In this document: piece by piece, positions 13,573 to 24,999 of the stretch | How positions within the stretch are numbered: the stretch's first letter is position 1 | How the letters are laid out: each line of letters begins with the position of its first letter | From: Fasciola hepatica | Taxonomy: Eukaryota > Platyhelminthes > Trematoda > Plagiorchiida > Fasciolidae | DNA length: 64,000 nucleotides | Direction of reading: 5' to 3' | NCBI GenBank assembly: GCA_948099385.1 | Contig: CANUEZ040000163.1 | Coordinates: forward strand, 7,411,001 to 7,475,000 | Program-made: the position numbers and the translations under genes | Notes under the pieces: model-generated | Told to the model about the DNA's origin: nothing | The model's input: the letters and a program-made list of their open reading frames with translations, nothing else | Databases searched by the model: none

Positions 13573-16500
13573 GTTAGTGACATCAGGCTTGAGAATTGAG
13601 TAGTTTTTTGTGTGAAACTCCTACCAAATTTGCCATTCGAAGGAAAGAAAAATGACAAATATTGCTGATGTTCAGTATCGGGACAGCAGTAGGTATGGAA
13701 TGTTCGGCTGTTGAGACTCTATGGTCATCCTTCACTATAAACAACAAACTCATTTATGTCAAGTAATTATTTGGAAAAAAGTGGTACTTATACACCCATT
13801 CTATCAGGGACTTGCAAATCAAGGAGAAACAACTTTCATTAAAATTAAATGAGAATGCGAGTGAAGAATCACTTTAGAAGACCTCAATAGCTCATGATCG
13901 ATAAAGATCCGAACGACAAGTCAATAGACTACCAATCATGGTGGACGTCACATGAAAAAGTAATGGCTGTCTTCAGGATGTGTGAAATGAATGTGTGCAA
14001 AAAAGCATTCAGAAAAACAATACAAAGATACAGTAAAAAAGAGGATGATGTTCACATAAATCCATATATCCGGTGCTTTGACTTGTTTTATTGCTCTGTC
14101 TCTGTGAATCGTAAGCTGATGACTAGTGAGAGTATGATTGTCTCTTTTATTTGAAGTATGATTTCTCCTTTGAAAACAAGCAATTACTACCAGCAGGTCA
14201 GAAGGGTTTCATTGAGCACGATGTGGTACTTTGAAAGTTGATTGCTGTAGGATATTTAGAACTATGATATGTTTTTTGTGAATCATCTCCGCTCAGAGCA
14301 TAAAAGCTGGAATTATATGCTTGAGATACATAGCTCACTTAAGATCTGAACGACTCAACTGAAAGTTAGCCAAATTGAGCAAACCGTTGAGCGATCTGCT
14401 GGTATATGGAAACTCATTTGAGAATACGATTATTCGGCGAGATGCATTACAGCTGGATGTTTAACCCGTGAGAAAACTATGTACCCTAGCTAGCTCATGT
14501 ACATTACGACACAACTGAATTTTAAATGTCTGTCCCAAATACTCAAAACAATAAAAACGACGTTAGATTCTAGATGATTGTTCTATCCCATTCGGATAGA
14601 CAGGAAGATTTCAAAGGTGATAGAAGCTTTTTCATTGATGATGGTACAGATCAGATCATGTATTTATTTTGTGGATTAGGAAAGGTTTCAATTGACAGGA
14701 TTTAAAGGAAATCAAGTCCTCTATCTAATCGATTATTCAGACGGTTCAGATAATTCCAGGAATCTCAGTTGGAAGAAACTGTCGAACTTTGTTCAAATTT
14801 AAGATACACCTGACCTGCAACGGACAGTTCACATTGATTGAACACGCATCTCTGGCTTATAGTAATCGGATAATAGAATAAATTTCTTTAATTTACAGTA
14901 TACATGTCTGTCTATCAAACTCATACCTACCAATAATGAGCTAACCGAACATTACAACCAGTGGTCAAATTGCTACCAGTGGAAAGGAAACCAAACTGAG
15001 TAATTTGCTAACCCTCAAAACGAGTTCAAAGACGCAATTTCACTCATCCCTTGAGTGTTGAACTTTCGGCAATCATTCCGTTAGTTAGTTCTAGTTTTTT
15101 GGGTTACATGGAGGAACAAATTGACATTTTTACTCCAGTCCAATTGTCACATTTTGGCAATTGGATTTTTCTGATAAAGCAAAGAACAGCACATTCGGAG
15201 CGATAACATTTAAAGTCTATTACAGATACAACAGTACGAAATCTTTTCTCTTTATTTGAAATGCCCCATTCGTATTCTAAAGAGTAATTGTTTGTCGATA
15301 GAGGGGTAGATGTTCAAATGACAGCTTCGGGCCACTTGGTATAACCAGTGGGAGACTCCCATTATCCAAGGCTCCAATGCTCTCCAAATTGTGGTTATAC
15401 GTGGAAATGCATAACAGCAAATATCTAACGAAAACTCTCAGTCAGGCTTTCGGATTTTTTAATGCATCCCGAAGATAGCACGGAGTGTTTGTTTCAAAAT
15501 CCGACGAAGAAGCCCACGTGTACCGCACTCAGTAAGGTTATTGAGTAATCCCCATGAAACAACTCCCTGTAGAGGAAAAAAAATCTGTTCAGTTTTGTTC
15601 ATTTTCCAGTGATATATGAATTTTCAAACAAGAGGAAAGAGAGGCGCCTCAACTGGGTACTCCAAAACCGTACGGAATATACAAACACGGGGATATACAG
15701 GGGTTGCAGAATAATCGGACAGGTGGTAGCAATAAATCATACTGAGAATCTCTAGAATTTCCACCCCAAGAATAACCTCAATTCAGATATAATAAGTCCT
15801 ACATTTTAGCAGCTTCCTCCTAAAATTATCTTGAAACAGTTTTTCCAGTACAGGGTTGTTTGATTTTTGTACCGGATATATTTTTTGCAAAGCAAATGTT
15901 ATCCTGGATGAGCAAGTGGTTCGTAGTAATCAACCTGTGACCTGGCGTGGCTCTTTCCTCCAAGTCTCAGTACGAAGACTGTTGTTTTTCTCAAGTGAAT
16001 GGTAAGAAGTTGTTACTTTGTACCGACCAGTATTTCTTTGTTCAGCCGTCGAACTTAGGTTCCCGATTTCGTCGATTCAAATCGATGCGAAATGATGTTC
16101 CTATCCGGAATAGTTGGGACCACTGTTCAGCACCCTCACTTTCAGAATATAAATTATTATGTGTTAACAATATTACAGTGAAAATTTCCGTTTACATAAA
16201 TTGATTATTGCATTCCGCTTCTTTTCCGGAAGACCAACAAATACAAATTCTATTAGCCACAAAAGAAGAATTTTTCATGTATCAAATGAAATTACAGCTG
16301 AGTGTGGTTGTTCCAATTATTAAGACAGAAAATTATACGAATGCTTAATTCGAAGTCAAAAAAACAAGAAAGAATTTGTTGCCAAATTAGATTTTTAGGG
16401 GTGCAAGAAAAAAAACCGCTTCGAGAGAAATACAATCTACTGAGAAGTTGACTGTAAAACTTATTGAAGGAAGCAAATTCCACGATTCGTTGCATATACT

Positions 16501-17258
16501 TTCTTGTAGCACTCAAAAAGTGCTTAGATGGTTCAGCATGTTTTGCTCTATCCCACTCTCGAAGACGATTGTTATGAAAGTGGTGAGCACCACGGACTCA
16601 AAAGCTTGTTGTATTGTAAGGGATAACCGGCCACCTGATCCAGAGACATGGAGTGAAGTGCAGTATGAGGTCTTCATAGATCGGGCATGGTTGATTTCCA
16701 CCATCCTGGAAATAGTGGATTGCTTCCTATTGTAAAAGTGATTGGCAGTGGTTCCGAAGTTCAGTTGTCGTACCTCCAAGATTACAGATGTTGATACCAC
16801 TTGTCACCACATGATAAAGGAGAATTGAGAACACGGATCAATGACCCTGTTGACTAGATTAACGAGTTATACTTGGCCCAAAGTAGGTCTAAAAGTGGGA
16901 CATAATTATGTATGGGTTCGTGCCTATGAGCACTTATCCATAGTTTGTACACGTGTTTGGGAACTTTGGAAATCAGTGTAGAGTCCAGTTGACGGTTGAT
17001 ACCCTACCTCTCTGCTAATCACAATTACGGCAGAAGGCTACCCGCTGTCCCCTGAAACTTTACAATGTCTGGCCTACTGTAACTTCATTTTAATCTGCAC
17101 CGGAAGTTCCGGAGCTAATGATGTTAGGATTTATGATGGTGGAGTGGAATTCCCAAGGTAAGGAAGTGTGCGCTTTTGCCTGAACTATCACACAAATATA
17201 GAGTTTGTGCATATCGCAATTACTTGCGGGTAGTGTGTAGGATTGATGATACTTGGCT

Positions 17259-17395
17259 TGGTTGACTGTCCTTTGGACTCCATATTTCACGCACAAACCG
17301 AAGATCATCCGATCAACCCTGCATTCGGAAGCGCCACATTTGATTTTTGCTCTTGGTGGAGCTCATCAGTGGTGTATATCCTTTGCCACGCCCAG
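17259..17395 (+). repeat. Dispersed repeat, copy 1 (partner in intron E)
   Basis: The segment shares a long imperfect match with 59690-59822 on the same strand. Shared blocks include a GACTCCA block, CACGCACA, GTCATCCGA or ATCATCCGA, CTCGGAAGC or TTCGGAAGC, and an AGCTCATC stretch followed by GGTGTATAT or GGTGCATAT. Downstream of this copy is GGGTTTGAACCGG, which resembles a tRNA B box. The chance ORF of 125 codons at 17243-17620 runs through it. I read this as an old interspersed repeat, class unknown. Confidence 0.65.
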
Positions 17396-18904
17396 GGTTT
17401 GAACCGGAGCCTTTTCACCTTGAACATGTGTGCGTTACCTGTGCGCCACCCCGCTCCAATCCGGGTCGATCCGAATCACCGACTCAAGTTGTTCAGATGT
17501 AATCTTCTATGGCAACCCGCAATGCCCGACAGCTTCGAATGGAGACACGGTCACTGCCCCGTTAACTCCAAGCGAATTTCTCCTACCAAATCAGGTCTTC
17601 ATCACGGAATGAGAGATTGATAAGATGATCTGAGATTTGTGTGCGATAGGCACAGTCCAACAGACGGTCAGCCAAGGAAAATATGCGTTGAAACCATGAG
17701 GAAGCAAAAAACAGTTAAAATATCACAATGATAAAACTGCCGTTTCGGTCCGAATTATTTCTATTCCAATACATAAGATATATCGATGACTGACACAACT
17801 CCGGTTCCTCCAGGCAAACAGTTCAACTAAATCATTCAAAATATCAGTGTCAATGTGCCACTCAATTTTATCATCAAAATACCGTTGTCCGAATAATCCT
17901 CATCATCCGAATCTCACGATTTATTTCGAGATTCTCCATTCACCTTCCAGTTAGGCAAAACAAATAAATACGCAAACGAGGAAAAGAGGGGGAGCATGCA
18001 AAATATCATTTTTGGTCAGTTATTCAAATGCATTGGGCACAGCTCGTACCAGCCTTTAACCGGAACGGACTTTTTTTACAAGAGTACCATCATAGCCACG
18101 CTTTACACATACCTACTCCGTTCTAGAGCGGTTGTTTGAGCCGCATCTTGAATGCAAAATTCTTTTGCAGGACTTGGTATTACTGACTCTGCATTTCGAA
18201 CCAAATCAGTATGTCAGCTACAAATTATCCTGGTAAAAGCACCTCGCTCTTGCGAAGTTTCTCTGATACCAAAATCAAATAAATAGGACTAGTGAAAATA
18301 TTCCTTCACAGGAATCACGTGAAAAAACCGATGTGTAGGTACTTGAATGAGCATCATCTGTCAAACTCAAACGTCTAACAGTTTGCACTTTGGATCTCCG
18401 AGACAAACTAATTGACCAATCATAGACGAATAATAATCACCTCTTTTGATCGTTTCTTGCGCTAATTCGATCCATACTGTACCGACAAACTATTAAGTGC
18501 CAGGTGAAACTTGGCATCTGAGAGTTGTTGTACATACGAGATTTAAGTGAGGTATCTGGTGTTTCTGCTATTCTCCTGTAAAAATTATTCTTTAATTAAC
18601 TCAAAAGTTCAAACCGTTGCATTATTCCAGCAGAAGTCATTTTCGTTAGTAATTTCCTTTTCTGATTATACGAACCCGGAATTCACAACATAAAACGAGA
18701 GAAACTGACCGAAAAAAATTAGCAAAAATCTAAAAATATCTAGAATATTCCACTGAAAGCTATATGATATTTGCTTAGACTGATAGTCTCCTCGTGGAAT
18801 AAGGAGTTCTGCATGTTGGTTCTTAACAAATCCCAGTTAAGGCTCAGTGAATATGCACCAAAGTAGACGGTTCGAGACAATTCTAAAGTTCACGCTCACT
18901 GAGC

Positions 18905-18950
18905 GAATGTTTCGTCACCTGTTGGGTTGACATCATCAGTAGAGGGAAGG
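18905..18950 (-). repeat. Dispersed repeat fragment, GTGGATGTG family, inverted
   Basis: Read on the - strand this contains CTACTGATGATGTCAACC, then CAGGTGACGAAACATTCG. That resembles the CACTGCTGATGAT and GGGGTGAAGCATCTG stretch at 20451-20495. The match is short and imperfect, so the assignment is tentative. Confidence 0.35.
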
Positions 18951-19662
18951 ACCTCGTACTCCTGTGTAACAAGTCCTGTCCTTAGATCTAAACTGTACCG
19001 ATCATTATGAATAAAAGGAAACTTACTATAATTATAAATTATCCTCTCATGCCATTTCAGTGCTCTGTGCAAAGTGGAAAGAGATGGGACCACTGTAGGG
19101 CTCGTTAGGAATAAAAATGCAGTGCACATCAGTCGCTCTCCAAATAGAGCTTGGGCCCGAGGTGAATGTTGATGAAACGAATACTCCACAACCAGACTTG
19201 TGTTTGACTCACAATAGTTCACCTTGGGCTCGAGTCCTGACGGGGACTCTGTACATGTGCACTAAGGTTGGTGATTCATGGGAAGGATCAGTTGAATTTT
19301 CATGCTGCATGTTAAGCCGGCCATGAATATCTCATTGTATATCTGTTGTACGATTTTCTAAGCATCAAGACCTAACCCGGTAGTTCGACCGTTTTAATGC
19401 CAGTGGGTTTCAAATCCTATCCTTGTGGAATGATCTTAGCTTATATGAATCCTAGTCATATTTACTAAGGGCTATCAACAGTACTTCTGGAAATAGTACA
19501 CAGCATACTTTATTGGGGATTACAAGATCGCTTTCCAGGGTAAAAGTATTGAGAAATATGACCTAATATGTGTTTATGGTCATGACCCATGTGGACAAAG
19601 CTTGAATCCAATAGAGATGCTCAAGAGACTCAGTGTTCTCTGAGCATACGCAAAGGAGGGAA

Positions 19663-19665
<3 letters not shown>

Positions 19666-19730
<65 letters not shown>
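19666..19730. repeat. (TA)n microsatellite, 65 bases
   Basis: Uninterrupted alternating AT. It makes chance ORFs reading Ile-Tyr repeats, which are not genes. Similar tracts of 53 and 45 bases occur at 47968 and 59306. Confidence 0.98.
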
Positions 19731-19732
<2 letters not shown>

Positions 19733-20064
19733 ATTCACCATGGGGAGCATTTGTCTTTAATGAGATTCAAGAGAATCGAAGGCATTCTGTCAACTGATTT
19801 CGACGATCAAATGGTCAATAAAGTCAAATAGAATCCTCTGCCTTCAAAGCATGTATATGTCGTCTATCCTCTATTCTTGAAATAACAAACTATTTTTTGT
19901 CTAGTGGTTGAAGTGAGTAAAAATAATTGTTCTGTTTTACGCACTGTGATGCTCCTTGATTTAGTTTTTACGAGTTTCGTTATTGTGGGTATTTTGTCTA
20001 CAATATTTTTCCCGTATAAGTATTCCGTCATTCCCCAACACTATCTCACTTTCAACCACTACAG

Positions 20065-20169
20065 GTTCAAACAATTACGTTGAAAGAATCCGACGAGACC
20101 GGTGAGGTTCGACATGCACGAGACGCATTGTTGCTTTGGTGTCAGCTGAAAACGGCCGGATATCCACAA
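20065..20169 (+). CDS. Beta-spectrin exon: CH1/CH2 linker and start of CH2
   Basis: A 35-codon exon: VQTITLKESDETGEVRHA, then RDALLLWCQLKTAGYPQ. The Ala-Arg/Lys-Asp-Ala-Leu-Leu-Leu-Trp-Cys-Gln-x-Lys-Thr-Ala-Gly-Tyr-Pro block is the hallmark start of CH2 in beta-spectrins. The acceptor is CACTACAG|G and the donor CAA|GTACGT, both phase 0. It follows the CH1 exon ending HFQ and precedes the exon starting VHVVDFTTGWRDGLAF; at both joins the residue spacing matches the family without gap. It is too short and lacks a Met near its true start, so simple ORF calling reads past its donor into the intron (to 20286). Confidence 0.95.
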
Positions 20170-20441
20170 GTACGTCTTGATCAGTTGTGCTTATCCGCAC
20201 CGTGTTTATTCGAGGTTCTCGACATCTTTATCCCGTGTATAATTACGAGTACGAAGGTGTTGGTCTCAGGATCGGAATCGCGGTGAACACGATCAAACAA
20301 CAATAACCGTGATGTGATGGACAGTTGTTTTGATAGTCCGTTTGGGTGCACTGGTAAGCATTTGGTCAAAGGCTGTCTCCATCTTGTCCGGATCTAACTG
20401 GTGACCAAAGTAGAAGTAGATTCTAGTCCACATAGCTGCCC

Positions 20442-20520
20442 GTGGATGTGCACTGCTGATGATACCTAATAGGGGTGAAGCATCTGTACAGCACTTTCTT
20501 GTCTTTTAGTGGTGACTTCA
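20442..20520 (+). repeat. Dispersed repeat fragment, GTGGATGTG family
   Basis: Starts GTGGATGTGCACTGCTGATG and continues with ATACCTAATAGGGGTGAAGC. It aligns imperfectly with 7081-7150. It lies just inside intron B, 270 bases after the CH2 exon donor. Confidence 0.45.
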
Positions 20521-20822
20521 CTTATGTTGCTGCATAACAAGTCATTTCATAATCAAATCTACAAATCACACTAAGATGGAATACCAAAACTTCTTGTCTT
20601 GCTTTCCCTTGGGATTGAACAGTTAACAGATGCAGATCAGGTGGGATCGCCCCTAATTCCGTAGTTTAGCAAGAATCTCAGTGGGAAACCAAAAGAATGA
20701 TTAGAGTGAAAATGCAAGAAGGGTACCAGGTGTACAGGGATGGTACATACATAGTTGGATGACTTTGTCATTCATCACGCTGGCATTGCATGCAGTAAGT
20801 TTACGCGAATCGCTAATCAAGA

Positions 20823-21131
20823 ATTACAGAAAAGCGCACTGAAGTGAAGCAGAATGTAAATGTTGATAGTATTCAATTCGATTACGGTCTGGTAGCTGCA
20901 CTTTATCCCTTAAGATTAGAGCATAATCTGTGTAACTTTCGCCTCGTAGGCCAAGATAAGAGTCCAATGGGAAATGTGGATGTGGAGGAAGTAGATGGGG
21001 TTGAAGAACTTGGCATTGGTAATCTAATCCTCAATTCGGAGATAAATTTTTCATTTGAGAATACTGGAATACGGCTAACTGTCATCAGGTGGGCTAGATC
21101 CACCTCAATGTTTCATTACACTATTTCCTAG
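20823..21131 (+). other. Unrecognised ORF, open from about 20823
   Basis: The frame is open from about 20823 to 21131 and ends at TAG. It contains a run of acidic residues (around GNVDVEEVDGVEELGIGN) and then ILNSEINFSFENTGIRLTVI. A possible acceptor (TTACAG at about 20829) and a possible donor (CATCAG|GTGGG at about 21088) bracket it, so it could be an exon of a nested gene or a retroelement scrap. The opposite strand is also open over much of it (20903-21103). I recognise no family on either strand. It cannot belong to the spectrin chain, because the flanking exons already join without a gap. Confidence 0.25.
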
Positions 21132-22495
21132 ATTTTTATTGGAATCAGTTTAGAAAATATTATTTGCATTATTGATGAAACTACGAATGACAAAATTGGA
21201 CCACAAAGGAGTAAGGATAAGTTCCTAAAAACTCAGATGAGTTTAAAAGTGTAGAATGTTTAGGAGAGATTCTTCCTAAATATTCCAAAGATGCATTGGA
21301 GTCGAATAGAAGCCCGCGGACCTGTAATTCGAGATACGAAAGTCTATCCGGGTTGCTACAATTCTCCCTAGAACTAGTTGCGGCCAAATCGTCAGCTAAA
21401 ATACCTATACCTATCAAAAACTTCCAGCCTCTGAAGACAAAACTCAACAAACAGAAGTGTGGCACTTCTGGATTACCACTGGGAAAACGGAGTCAAGTAC
21501 CTAACAATAACCCATGATGGGTTCAGATTTCATTCATTATCACAAATGAGTTCTCTTAGCTGAGAAAGTACTTGACTGGGCAATACTTTGTTCCACTTAC
21601 AAATTTCATTAGTGGTTGATCTGTTCCACAACAGCTTTTTCAAAGTTGAAAGTTTACAAACTAATGTTTTGTGTTTTCTCTGCTGTGACATTCTGGGTAT
21701 CATTTGCTGATCAAAATATTCCACTATAAGATACCGGCATGATAAATGGAATTCATCTTGTGAGAGTGGTCCCATTATTTAATATCAGTATGGAATTGTG
21801 AGCACACGGTATTATTGTAAGACGGTCAACATCCGTGGTGTTGTGTGGAGATGTTTTGTTTCCGAGTTTTGGTCATCTCGTCAACTGGCATTGGTTGACT
21901 GGTCAGCACGGTAGACCGGTGATTACCAGGTTCTGTGATGCAATCGGGTCGATTAATTTAAGTCGTTTTTGAATGATTTTGACTGATATTTATTAGTCGA
22001 ACTGGAATCGTGATGAACTGACTATCGAGCTGTTCTAAGAATTCGAAATTGAACTATTCCAGTCATTTCAATTTTCGAGCAATTTACTGTGATCCACGGC
22101 CCTCGTCCAAAGATGTTGCTCGGTTGTTCTACGGAAGATGAGGGAATTAAAACAGATAAAAATGAATACCAACTCACCGCTTCGATTTCCTCATTTGAAC
22201 GACAATTTATGAGCAACGAGATGCGATCGGTGAAACAGATTTTTGAAAAAATCCATACACCGGTCTCTGTTGCATTGTTATCAGTAATATTATCATCATC
22301 AGTAATAATATGCAATATGTGAACGTGTTTTGACAGATGCAAACAAACGAAATACGATCTTTCTTGTCCGGAGGATGATCTGGTATGTTATCAGTTCAAA
22401 TATATATTCAGTACAGAAGGGGCTAATTTACAATTCAATCTGCTGTGATACATTTGTAGGTTATATTCTTTCTGCTTCATGCACCAGGTAGTTAA

Positions 22496-22513
22496 ATATA
22501 TATATATATATAT
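22496..22513 (-). repeat. (TA)n tail at the 3' end of the RTE-like LINE
   Basis: A short alternating TA run lies just past the C-terminal coding remnant of the LINE, at its 3' end in - strand orientation. RTE-clade LINEs commonly end in short tandem repeats instead of poly(A), so this is plausibly the element's tail. That link is inference. Confidence 0.5.
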
Positions 22514-22699
22514 TACACCGGCTTGAAAACAAACATGAAGCCAACGCAACAACTACAGAAACAAATCACCAAGTCGAGGGGCGGGGGATTAGGTGTCAGC
22601 AAAATGATCACAAGTAAAAGTAGATGTTTTCTAAATTTCCACAGTGAACGTTTTGTTGATATTTTTGTCGGTTTTTCAATGGTTGCTGAAGAAAGGGAA

Positions 22700-23960
22700 G
22701 TCAATAGATAGGCCATACAACATTCGCGCCAACGGATTTGATTCTGAGCCATACCTCTCAGAGTCTATAACCAATCCTCATCTCTTGAGCCCCAATCATT
22801 GAGGCGGGAAGCACCAACCGAAGCCAAAGCTGAAGCAAAATTTCTTCATGTCCCTGCGCTAAGTCATAACCTGACCGCCACGCCCTTTCCTCCAGTCTTG
22901 CCCAGCACGTGCAAAAAGAGCGTGAAAAGATAAACAATGGGCTGGCATTCGCAAAACCTGCCCGAGCTGTCGGAGGTTGTGTAAAGCGTCTACCTCTATC
23001 AAGGGGCGACTCTCAGGACGGAACACACGACGACGAACTTAATCATTGCCCACCCGATGTTCCCACTAGACACGAACAATGCTCCGGAGACACCGGTGGT
23101 CGAATACAAAAAGTCGTTGAGCAAACTCAACGCGGAGGGGCCAGGTCTCGCAATCGTAAAGAAGAACACTGCGAACTGCGGCACTGTACACCCTTCCCTT
23201 GAGAGAAAGCCGGCTGTCATGGCGATAACACAGATGACGCAGCCTCGCGAAAGCTTCTCTGGCTCTCGCATTCGTGATGTGATCTCCCCAACACCACCAC
23301 CAGCTGTGATCAGGCTCCCTAGGTACTTAAAGCTATTGACCGCCTCTAACCGATTACCACCAAGGTTGAGTGCAGGTACAGGCTCCTGCCAGCCTTGAAC
23401 AAGTACTTTGCACTTTGGAGGCGCGAAGTACTTATCGTACCGTGATACCTTAATCCCTAAGCGACTCAATGCCTGTTGAACTGCCTGTGCGCTATCATTC
23501 AGCGGGGCGATATCATCGGTTTACTCTAAGTCAAAGACTCTGTCCCCTGGGAGTAGTTTAACCCCACCAGTCAGATGATCACACAAAGTGTTCTGCAGAA
23601 CATCCACTGTAGCAAAGGTGAGAAGAAACGGGAATATTGCCCTTCCTTGTCGTACTCCACTGGAGACGTTAAATAGTGAAGGAAGCTAGCCATAAGCCCA
23701 AACTCGACCTGAGATATAAAGGTACAACTCTATGATGACCGACACACACTTCTCAGGTACGCCGTTCCTTAAGAAACAGTTCCACAATGCAAATCTATCG
23801 ACGGAGTCAAGGGCCGCACGAATGTCTAGAAGAACAACAATCGTTCGATTTCGGAAGGCGTACCGGTACTCTAACAGCTATCGGAGGGAAGATTTGTGTT
23901 GAGTTTACGTCTTGTTGTCAGCCGTGCCACATTATGCTCACTACCATCCGGGATAAATTG
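22700..23960 (-). pseudogene. LINE reverse transcriptase and C-terminal remnant
   Basis: In - strand frames one reads VLLDIRAALDSVDRFALWNC, then GVPEKCVSVIIELYLYISGR, then SSGVRQGRAIFPFLL, then DRVFDLE followed by a stop and TDDIAPLNDSAQAV, then PPKCKVLVQGWQEPVPALNL and NSFKYLGSLITAGGGVGE. These are the fingers and palm motifs and the post-catalytic KYLGS block of LINE reverse transcriptases. The catalytic Tyr-Ala-Asp-Asp box is destroyed: Tyr is a TAA stop at 23521-23523 and Ala is Thr (the two Asp codons at 23512-23517 remain). Further down, TLRGMAQNQIRWRECC near 22690-22755 matches the typical C-terminal end. Frames shift after about 23290. Confidence 0.92.
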
Positions 23961-24179
23961 ACGTAGAGGCTCAGCAGAAATCCAGGGTGTCACGAAACGA
24001 TGGGCTACGCAACAACTCACTAACCCAACAGAATACCAAGTATTCTTAAGCAGTGACCAGTGCTGGTTGATGTTGTTTGGAAGAGCTGATCTCAGCTTTT
24101 TAGCTAGAACGTTTCAGAAAGTTGACTGGCAAGACATATCAGACAACTAACGCAGTCTAACTGCTGCTTCATCGTGCTT

Positions 24180-24985
24180 TCGGCACAACCACTGAAGCAC
24201 ACAGCGTGGTCGGACTCAAGGGCAGTGCTCTAGTACGACTGGCAGTCTTGTATGCAACCCCGCTATTTGTAGCCACTTGAAGCATGGTCTATCTGGGTCC
24301 ATTGCTGACTCGCACAGGGCTAACGCCTAGGAGTGTACCGGCGACTAGAACGTCTGAATTTGGTACTGGCAAGAAAAAGGCGGTGATTTAAACACAGAAT
24401 AGGCAGCCATTCCCAGTTTTCTGAAAGAAAACAATCGAGGCCAAAAGGGCCTTCCAAATGAGGTTCGTTTGAAGATAGCCGGCCCACTCTAGCGTTCATG
24501 TATCCAGCTAGAGCCATGGTGTCACCCCGTTTTGATTTATGTAGGAGGTCGTGTAACGTTCAGTAGAAAACATCTCTGATTGCATCTGAGCTGCAATCTA
24601 TACGGAAAAGCTGAGGTGACAAACGAATTGCATCTATCGGAACAAAATTTGCTTACTTCGCACGAACCTCTTAGTGTCACTGCCCACAACCGACTGTCAA
24701 CTGGGATCCAGTCAAGTAGAGCATTCTTAGCCCTCCCACTGATAGCTATACCTACGCCAGCAAGACCAGCAGCCGCAGCCTCGGAGTTCTCAGAAAAATG
24801 CAAGAGTGACTTTACAGGACTGAATGGGGCCATCAATCAAATGACCGAGCTGTAGTCTTGAATGCAAGTGTCTTGAACACAACAAACGTCGATGGCAAGG
24901 GTCTCCAAAGTACGAGCTAAAAACGCCTGTTGTCCTATACGCATGAGCTTTTGCACACTAAATGTGGCTAGTTTAAAAGGACACC
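24180..24985 (-). pseudogene. LINE apurinic endonuclease remnant
   Basis: The - strand encodes LATFSVQKLMRIGQQAFLA, then LAIDVCCVQDTCIQD, AAAAGLAGVGIAISGRA, LLDWIPVDSRLWAV, YMNARVGRLSSNEPHLEGPF and, after frame breaks, LESDHAV. This is the exonuclease/endonuclease/phosphatase fold used to nick target DNA. The catalytic Glu in the first conserved block (usually Cys-Val-x-Glu-Thr-Arg) is Asp here (codon 24870-24872). The final Ser-Asp-His motif survives near 24202-24213. Stops and shifts occur between blocks. Confidence 0.88.
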
Positions 24986-24999
24986 TGGGGCGAAGAAGA

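Larger units (their letters stand above)
13573..20064 (+). other. Intron A of the spectrin gene (6.5 kb)
   Basis: GT/AG intron, phase 0, between the CH1 exon and the CH1/CH2 linker exon. No spectrin residues appear to be missing across the join, so no further exon is expected here. Contents I can name are a dispersed repeat at 17259-17395 (second copy in intron E), an inverted fragment of the GTGGATGTG repeat near 18905-18950, and a (TA)n tract at 19666-19730. Opposed ORFs of 95 codons overlap near 16450-16800 on both strands; neither looks like a known family. The remainder shows nothing I recognise. Confidence 0.8.

Noticed and set aside
16448..16800. Overlapping 95-codon ORFs on both strands
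   Set aside because: Both strands are equally open, with no recognisable family or splice context; the pattern fits chance.
19589..19831. Ile-Tyr repeat ORFs over the (TA)n tracts (also 47868-48056 and 59189-59503)
   Set aside because: They are translations of alternating AT and have no coding signal.
22999..23469. A single intact 156-residue gene on the - strand
   Set aside because: It is the frame-shifted C-terminal piece of a dead LINE reverse transcriptase.
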